This document shows positions 61,901-64,000 of a stretch of 64,000 nucleotides of DNA, one piece after another; position 1 is the stretch's first letter; each line of letters begins with the position of its first letter. Source of the stretch: Streptomyces sp. NBC_01429 (lineage in GTDB: Bacteria > Actinomycetota > Actinomycetes > Streptomycetales > Streptomycetaceae); assembly GCF_036231945.1 (NCBI RefSeq), contig NZ_CP109599.1, forward strand, positions 5,359,501 to 5,423,500, read 5' to 3'. The translations under genes were made by a program, and so were the position numbers. Under the pieces are notes generated by a model. The model ran no database searches. It was not told where the DNA came from and saw only the letters and a list, made by a program, of their open reading frames with translations.

Positions 61901-63241
61901 GCCGAGGAGATCGTCCGTCAGCTGCGCCTGCGCGACCTGGGCGGCATCGTCGTCATCGACTTCATCGACATGGTGCTGGAGTCCAACCGGGATCTGGTGC
62001 TGCGACGGCTGCTGGAGTGCCTGGGCCGGGACCGTACGAAGCACCAGGTCGCCGAGGTGACCTCGCTGGGGCTCGTCCAGATGACCCGTAAGCGGGTCGG
62101 CCAGGGTCTGCTGGAGTCGTTCTCCGAGACCTGCGTCCACTGCAACGGCCGCGGCGTGATCGTCCACATGGAGCAGCCCACGGCTGCCGGTGGCGGCAAC
62201 GGCAAGCGCGCCAAGAAGCGCGGTCGCGGCGGCGCTTCGGGTACGGAGCACGAGCACGACCACGAGACGGCGGGCACGGAGACCGAGTCCGAGGCCGAGG
62301 TCGCGGCGGAGGTGGCCGCCCCGGTCGCGCTCGCCGAGCCGGAGTTCGTCCCCGACGAGGAGCTGTACAGCAGCGTCGCTGAGGCGGAGGCCGCCGTACG
62401 GGGCCGGTCGCGGCGCCGGGCGTCGCGCAAGGCGTCGGCCCCCGCCGGGTCGCCGCGCGGCACCGGGACCGCCGAGGCCGGGCAGGCCGAGGCGGCGCCG
62501 GTGGAGCCGCTGGTGGCCGAGACCGTGACCGAGGCGCCGGCCGATGCCGCGCAGGCCGAGGTGTCCGCTCCGGCGGCCGCCCAGGCCGTCGAGCCCGAGG
62601 TGCCCGAGGCGGCCCCCAAGGGCCGTACGCGGCGCCGTGCCACCCGTAAGGCGTCGGCCCCGGCCGGTTCGCCGAAGGCCGTGGACACGGCGGACGCCGA
62701 GGTGGTCCTGCCCACGACGCCCGCCGAGAGCGAGCCGGTGTCCGTGACCGAGGCGGCCGTGGCCGCGCCGGTCGCGGCCGAGGCGCCCGCCGTCGAGGAG
62801 GCGCCGGTCGCCGCCCCGCCGCGTGCGCGCCGCCGGGCGACCCGTAAGGCCACCGCCCCCGCCGGTTCGCCGTCGGGCGCCGAGGACGCGGCGGTCGTCG
62901 TGGTCGAGCCGGCTGAGCCGGCCGCCGCGCCGGTGGAGCCCGTGCGGGCCGACGAGCCGGCCGCGGACACCGCCGCCGTAGCGGACGGTTCCGCCGCCGA
63001 GGAGGAGTCCGCTCCGGCCAGGAAGGCGGTCCGCAAGACGGCCAAGACGGCCAAGACGGCGAAGAAGGCGCCCGCCAAGAAGGCCCCCGCGAAGAAGGCG
63101 GTGGCCAAGAAGACGGTCGCCAAGAAGACCACGGCGAAGAAGACGACGGCCAAGAAGACCACGGCCAAGTCGACGACGAAGAAGACCGCGGCGGCCGAGC
63201 AGCAGTCGCCGCGCGGAGTGTCGGCGCCGGCCGAGGACTGA
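58976..63241 (+). CDS. rne: Ribonuclease E/G with central catalytic core and repeat-rich flanks
   Basis: 1421 aa, ATG with GGGAGAA upstream. The catalytic core is central, not N-terminal: about residues 645-1060, with the S1-like RNA-binding strand (SYVGNVYLGKVQNVLPSMEAAFVDIG), the acidic catalytic sites VDVNTGKFTG (about 951) and DFIDM (about 995), and the zinc-link CVHCNGRG (about 1052). The N-terminal 640 residues are disordered Ala/Glu/Pro-rich sequence with five copies of an R-x-R-R-R-A-T motif plus Asp/Arg-rich tracts; the C-terminus has three more and a Lys-rich PAKKAPAKK tail. RNase E cleaves single-stranded RNA for mRNA decay and rRNA/tRNA processing. The 233-bp leader may support autoregulation (inference). 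Confidence 0.96.
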   Translation: MLESTEPGTPGNTHTNEENNSPSDTLPPRRRRRAASRPAGPPAAAAEVRDPGSVTEKVTPAAETGASQDRAAAEPAAAEEPVAAPRARRRATRKTAAPEPAAAEAGAASEAPAAAEPAAAEEPVAAPRARRRATRKTAAPEPVAAETSAPEPVAEAPAAAEPAAAEEPVAAPRARRRATRKAAAPGTTVSEAAAEIIAEPVQAAEAPAAPAAEESPAEESATAPRARRRATRRATAPAGAPEAVESDRTAGGESPPADTVTRIAADEEQVQAAEKAATRGRTRRRATAPAAAPAAASPATAEQAPAAAPEPATEKRAKDTGRATRKEERTEAPERSRRRAARPAVAVFQAPVFTEPMFQTPETAAAMAAAGYGQADEDEDETATEAVTAPEAVAAPEQAAAPEPSGRRSRRRRRGEAPAEPAEAERTVAQPPRESADRPDATDTTDVTEAATEVERPAEGDDSDEYEDRPSRRRRRGGRRRRRGESAEDTDRDDQRDDSADRHEESAERSDDGDAERDDHREDHSDDQRDHASADEDDHDDAEAGSGGGSSSSRRRRRRRRRSGDSGTDAEAGSGSGSNGDDPERTVVKVREPRERRAKESTEREPGTGVDEVQSIKGSTRLEAKKQRRREGREQGRRRVPIITEAEFLARREAVERVMVVRQSGERTQIGVLEDNVLVEHYVNKEQATSYVGNVYLGKVQNVLPSMEAAFVDIGKGRNAVLYAGEVNFEALGMANGPRRIETALKSGQSVLVQVTKDPIGHKGARLTSQVSLPGRYLVYVPEGSMTGISRKLPDTERARLKTILKKIVPEDAGVIVRTAAEGASEDELRRDVERLQAQWEDIKKKAKSGNAPTLLYGEPDMTVRVVRDIFNEDFSKVIVSGDDAWQTISGYVAHVAPDLSDRLSRWTSEVDVFATYRIDEQLMKALDRKVWLPSGGSLVIDKTEAMIVVDVNTGKFTGQGGNLEETVTRNNLEAAEEIVRQLRLRDLGGIVVIDFIDMVLESNRDLVLRRLLECLGRDRTKHQVAEVTSLGLVQMTRKRVGQGLLESFSETCVHCNGRGVIVHMEQPTAAGGGNGKRAKKRGRGGASGTEHEHDHETAGTETESEAEVAAEVAAPVALAEPEFVPDEELYSSVAEAEAAVRGRSRRRASRKASAPAGSPRGTGTAEAGQAEAAPVEPLVAETVTEAPADAAQAEVSAPAAAQAVEPEVPEAAPKGRTRRRATRKASAPAGSPKAVDTADAEVVLPTTPAESEPVSVTEAAVAAPVAAEAPAVEEAPVAAPPRARRRATRKATAPAGSPSGAEDAAVVVVEPAEPAAAPVEPVRADEPAADTAAVADGSAAEEESAPARKAVRKTAKTAKTAKKAPAKKAPAKKAVAKKTVAKKTTAKKTTAKKTTAKSTTKKTAAAEQQSPRGVSAPAED

Positions 63242-63269
63242 GTCCCGGCAGGCCCGCCGATGAGCGGAC

Positions 63270-63311
63270 GGTGCCCCGTACCGGAGTGACGGAACTCCGG
63301 TGCGGGGCACC
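63270..63311 (+). terminator. Hairpin terminator after rne
   Basis: GGTGCCCCGTACCGGAGT (63270-63287) pairs with 63294-63311 with one G-T pair and a 6-nt loop. It separates rne from the rplU promoter. Confidence 0.8.
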
Positions 63312-63338
63312 GCGCTGTCCCGGTCCGCCGGACCCGGT

Positions 63339-63367
63339 TTGACCCCCCGGAGAGCGGTCCGTATTGT
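63339..63367 (+). promoter_or_regulatory. Sigma-70-type promoter upstream of rplU
   Basis: TTGACC (63339-63344), 17-nt spacer, TATTGT (63362-63367): a close fit to TTGACA/TATAAT with ideal spacing. About 160 nt of GC-rich leader with two small hairpins (GGCGCCTTTCGGCGC and CGGCCCCCGGGCCG) follow before rplU, possibly a ribosomal-protein leader. Confidence 0.7.
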
Positions 63368-63534
63368 TGAGCGTCGGCGTGTTTGTATGCGCGCCTACCC
63401 CTGAGCACCTACCTTCCCGGCGCCTTTCGGCGCGGTTGGAAGAGGCCGCTCGTCCTTTCCGGATCGTCACGGCCCCCGGGCCGTGTGAGCGGCTGGCATC
63501 AGGGGTTTCCGTTCCGAGCGAGAGTGAGATCCGC

Positions 63535-63855
63535 GTGTACGCCATCGTGCGCAGCGGTGGCCGCCAGCACAAGGTTGCTGTCGGCGACATCGTTGAGGTT
63601 GACAAGATTCCCACCGCCAAGGTTGGCGACACGGTCGAGCTCTCGACCCTGCTCGTGGTCGACGGCGACGCCGTCACCAGCGACCCGTGGGTGCTGGACG
63701 GCATCAAGGTCACGGCCGAGATCGTGGACCACCACAAGGGCGCGAAGATCGACATCCTTCGCTACAAGAACAAGACGGGCTACCGCCGTCGCCAGGGCCA
63801 CCGCCAGCAGTACACGGCGATCAAGGTCACCGGCATCCCCGCGGCTGCGAAGTAA
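63535..63855 (+). CDS. rplU: 50S ribosomal protein L21
   Basis: 106 aa from GTG 63535. MYAIVRSGGRQHKVAVGDIVEVDKI is the L21 start; KNKTGYRRRQGHRQQYTAIKV ends the 23S rRNA-binding tail. A structural ribosomal protein of the large subunit. The usual rplU-rpmA pair continues 14 bp later. Confidence 0.97.
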   Translation: MYAIVRSGGRQHKVAVGDIVEVDKIPTAKVGDTVELSTLLVVDGDAVTSDPWVLDGIKVTAEIVDHHKGAKIDILRYKNKTGYRRRQGHRQQYTAIKVTGIPAAAK

Positions 63856-63869
63856 GGGACTGAGGAGAC

Positions 63870-64000
63870 ATGGCACACAAGAAGGGCGCATCGTCCACTC
63901 GGAACGGGCGCGATTCCAATGCTCAGCGGCTCGGCGTGAAGCGCTTCGGCGGTCAGGTCGTCAACGCCGGTGAGATCCTGGTCCGCCAGCGCGGCACGCA
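63870..64000 (+). CDS. rpmA: 50S ribosomal protein L27, 5' part
   Basis: ATG 63870 with GAGGAG 3-8 nt upstream; the gene runs off the window end after 43 codons. MAHKKGASSTRNGRDSNAQRLGVKRFGGQ is the start of L27, whose N-terminus reaches the peptidyl-transferase centre. Co-transcribed with rplU. Confidence 0.96.
   Translation, partial: MAHKKGASSTRNGRDSNAQRLGVKRFGGQVVNAGEILVRQRGT

Noticed and set aside
59036..63310. A 1424-codon open frame on the - strand across rne
   Set aside because: It is the antisense shadow of a very GC-rich gene whose + strand has a complete RNase E core; the antisense product has no domain pattern.

Overview
The window is a stretch of high-GC actinobacterial chromosome, almost certainly Streptomyces or a close relative. 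The evidence is GC-rich codon third positions, frequent GTG starts, paired clpP1/clpP2, a mycothiol-linked reductase, an mreBCD-pbp2-rodA cluster beside ndk and rne, an RNase E with very long low-complexity flanks, and rare TTA codons confined to one accessory cluster. No phage, plasmid, CRISPR or intact insertion sequence was recognised.

Left part (1-9.5 kb) is accessory-rich. It holds the end of malQ, a small membrane protein, a Ser/Thr kinase fused to a ricin-type lectin, a secreted DUF4232-like protein, and an ADP-ribosylglycohydrolase. Then comes a divergent locus at 5.6-9.5 kb. Its left arm is an XRE/TPR regulator followed by a 5-formyltetrahydrofolate cyclo-ligase homologue. Its right arm has five genes joined by four consecutive 4-nt start/stop overlaps: a degenerate recombinase-like protein, a hypothetical protein, a DUF6082-like protein, a CxxC micro-protein and a 53-aa membrane peptide. 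Both arms carry one TTA leucine codon, so bldA control is likely. This is the least explained system in the window.

Middle part (9.5-35.7 kb) carries two aminopeptidase N paralogues, a truncated MazF toxin remnant abutting a 12-bp tandem repeat, an MFS exporter, asd, a secreted subtilase, a DD-peptidase/beta-lactamase-fold protein, an AbiEi/endonuclease-fold protein, a mycothiol reductase, FeSOD with an upstream Nur-like box, bioY, an amino-acid permease, rpiB, nei, an Eis-like acetyltransferase, a PP2C phosphatase, a cation/proton antiporter and an acyltransferase.

Right part (35.7-64 kb) is the conserved housekeeping core. It contains tRNA-Gly and tRNA-Pro; tig; clpP1-clpP2 with an upstream ClgR-like box; clpX; a Pro/Gln-rich membrane protein; valS-folC-DUF4233-ndk; mreB-mreC-mreD-pbp2-rodA; a CYTH/CHAD protein; a radical SAM protein, a GNAT enzyme and a DUF2344 partner; then rne, rplU and the start of rpmA. 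The order pepN / mycothiol reductase / rpiB / nei / tig / clpP1 / clpP2 / clpX / valS / folC / DUF4233 / ndk / rne / rplU / rpmA matches the Mycobacterium tuberculosis Rv2467-Rv2441c segment. The lineage-specific genes sit between these blocks. Together the core covers protein folding and turnover, one-carbon and nucleotide supply, lateral or spore-wall synthesis, and RNA decay.
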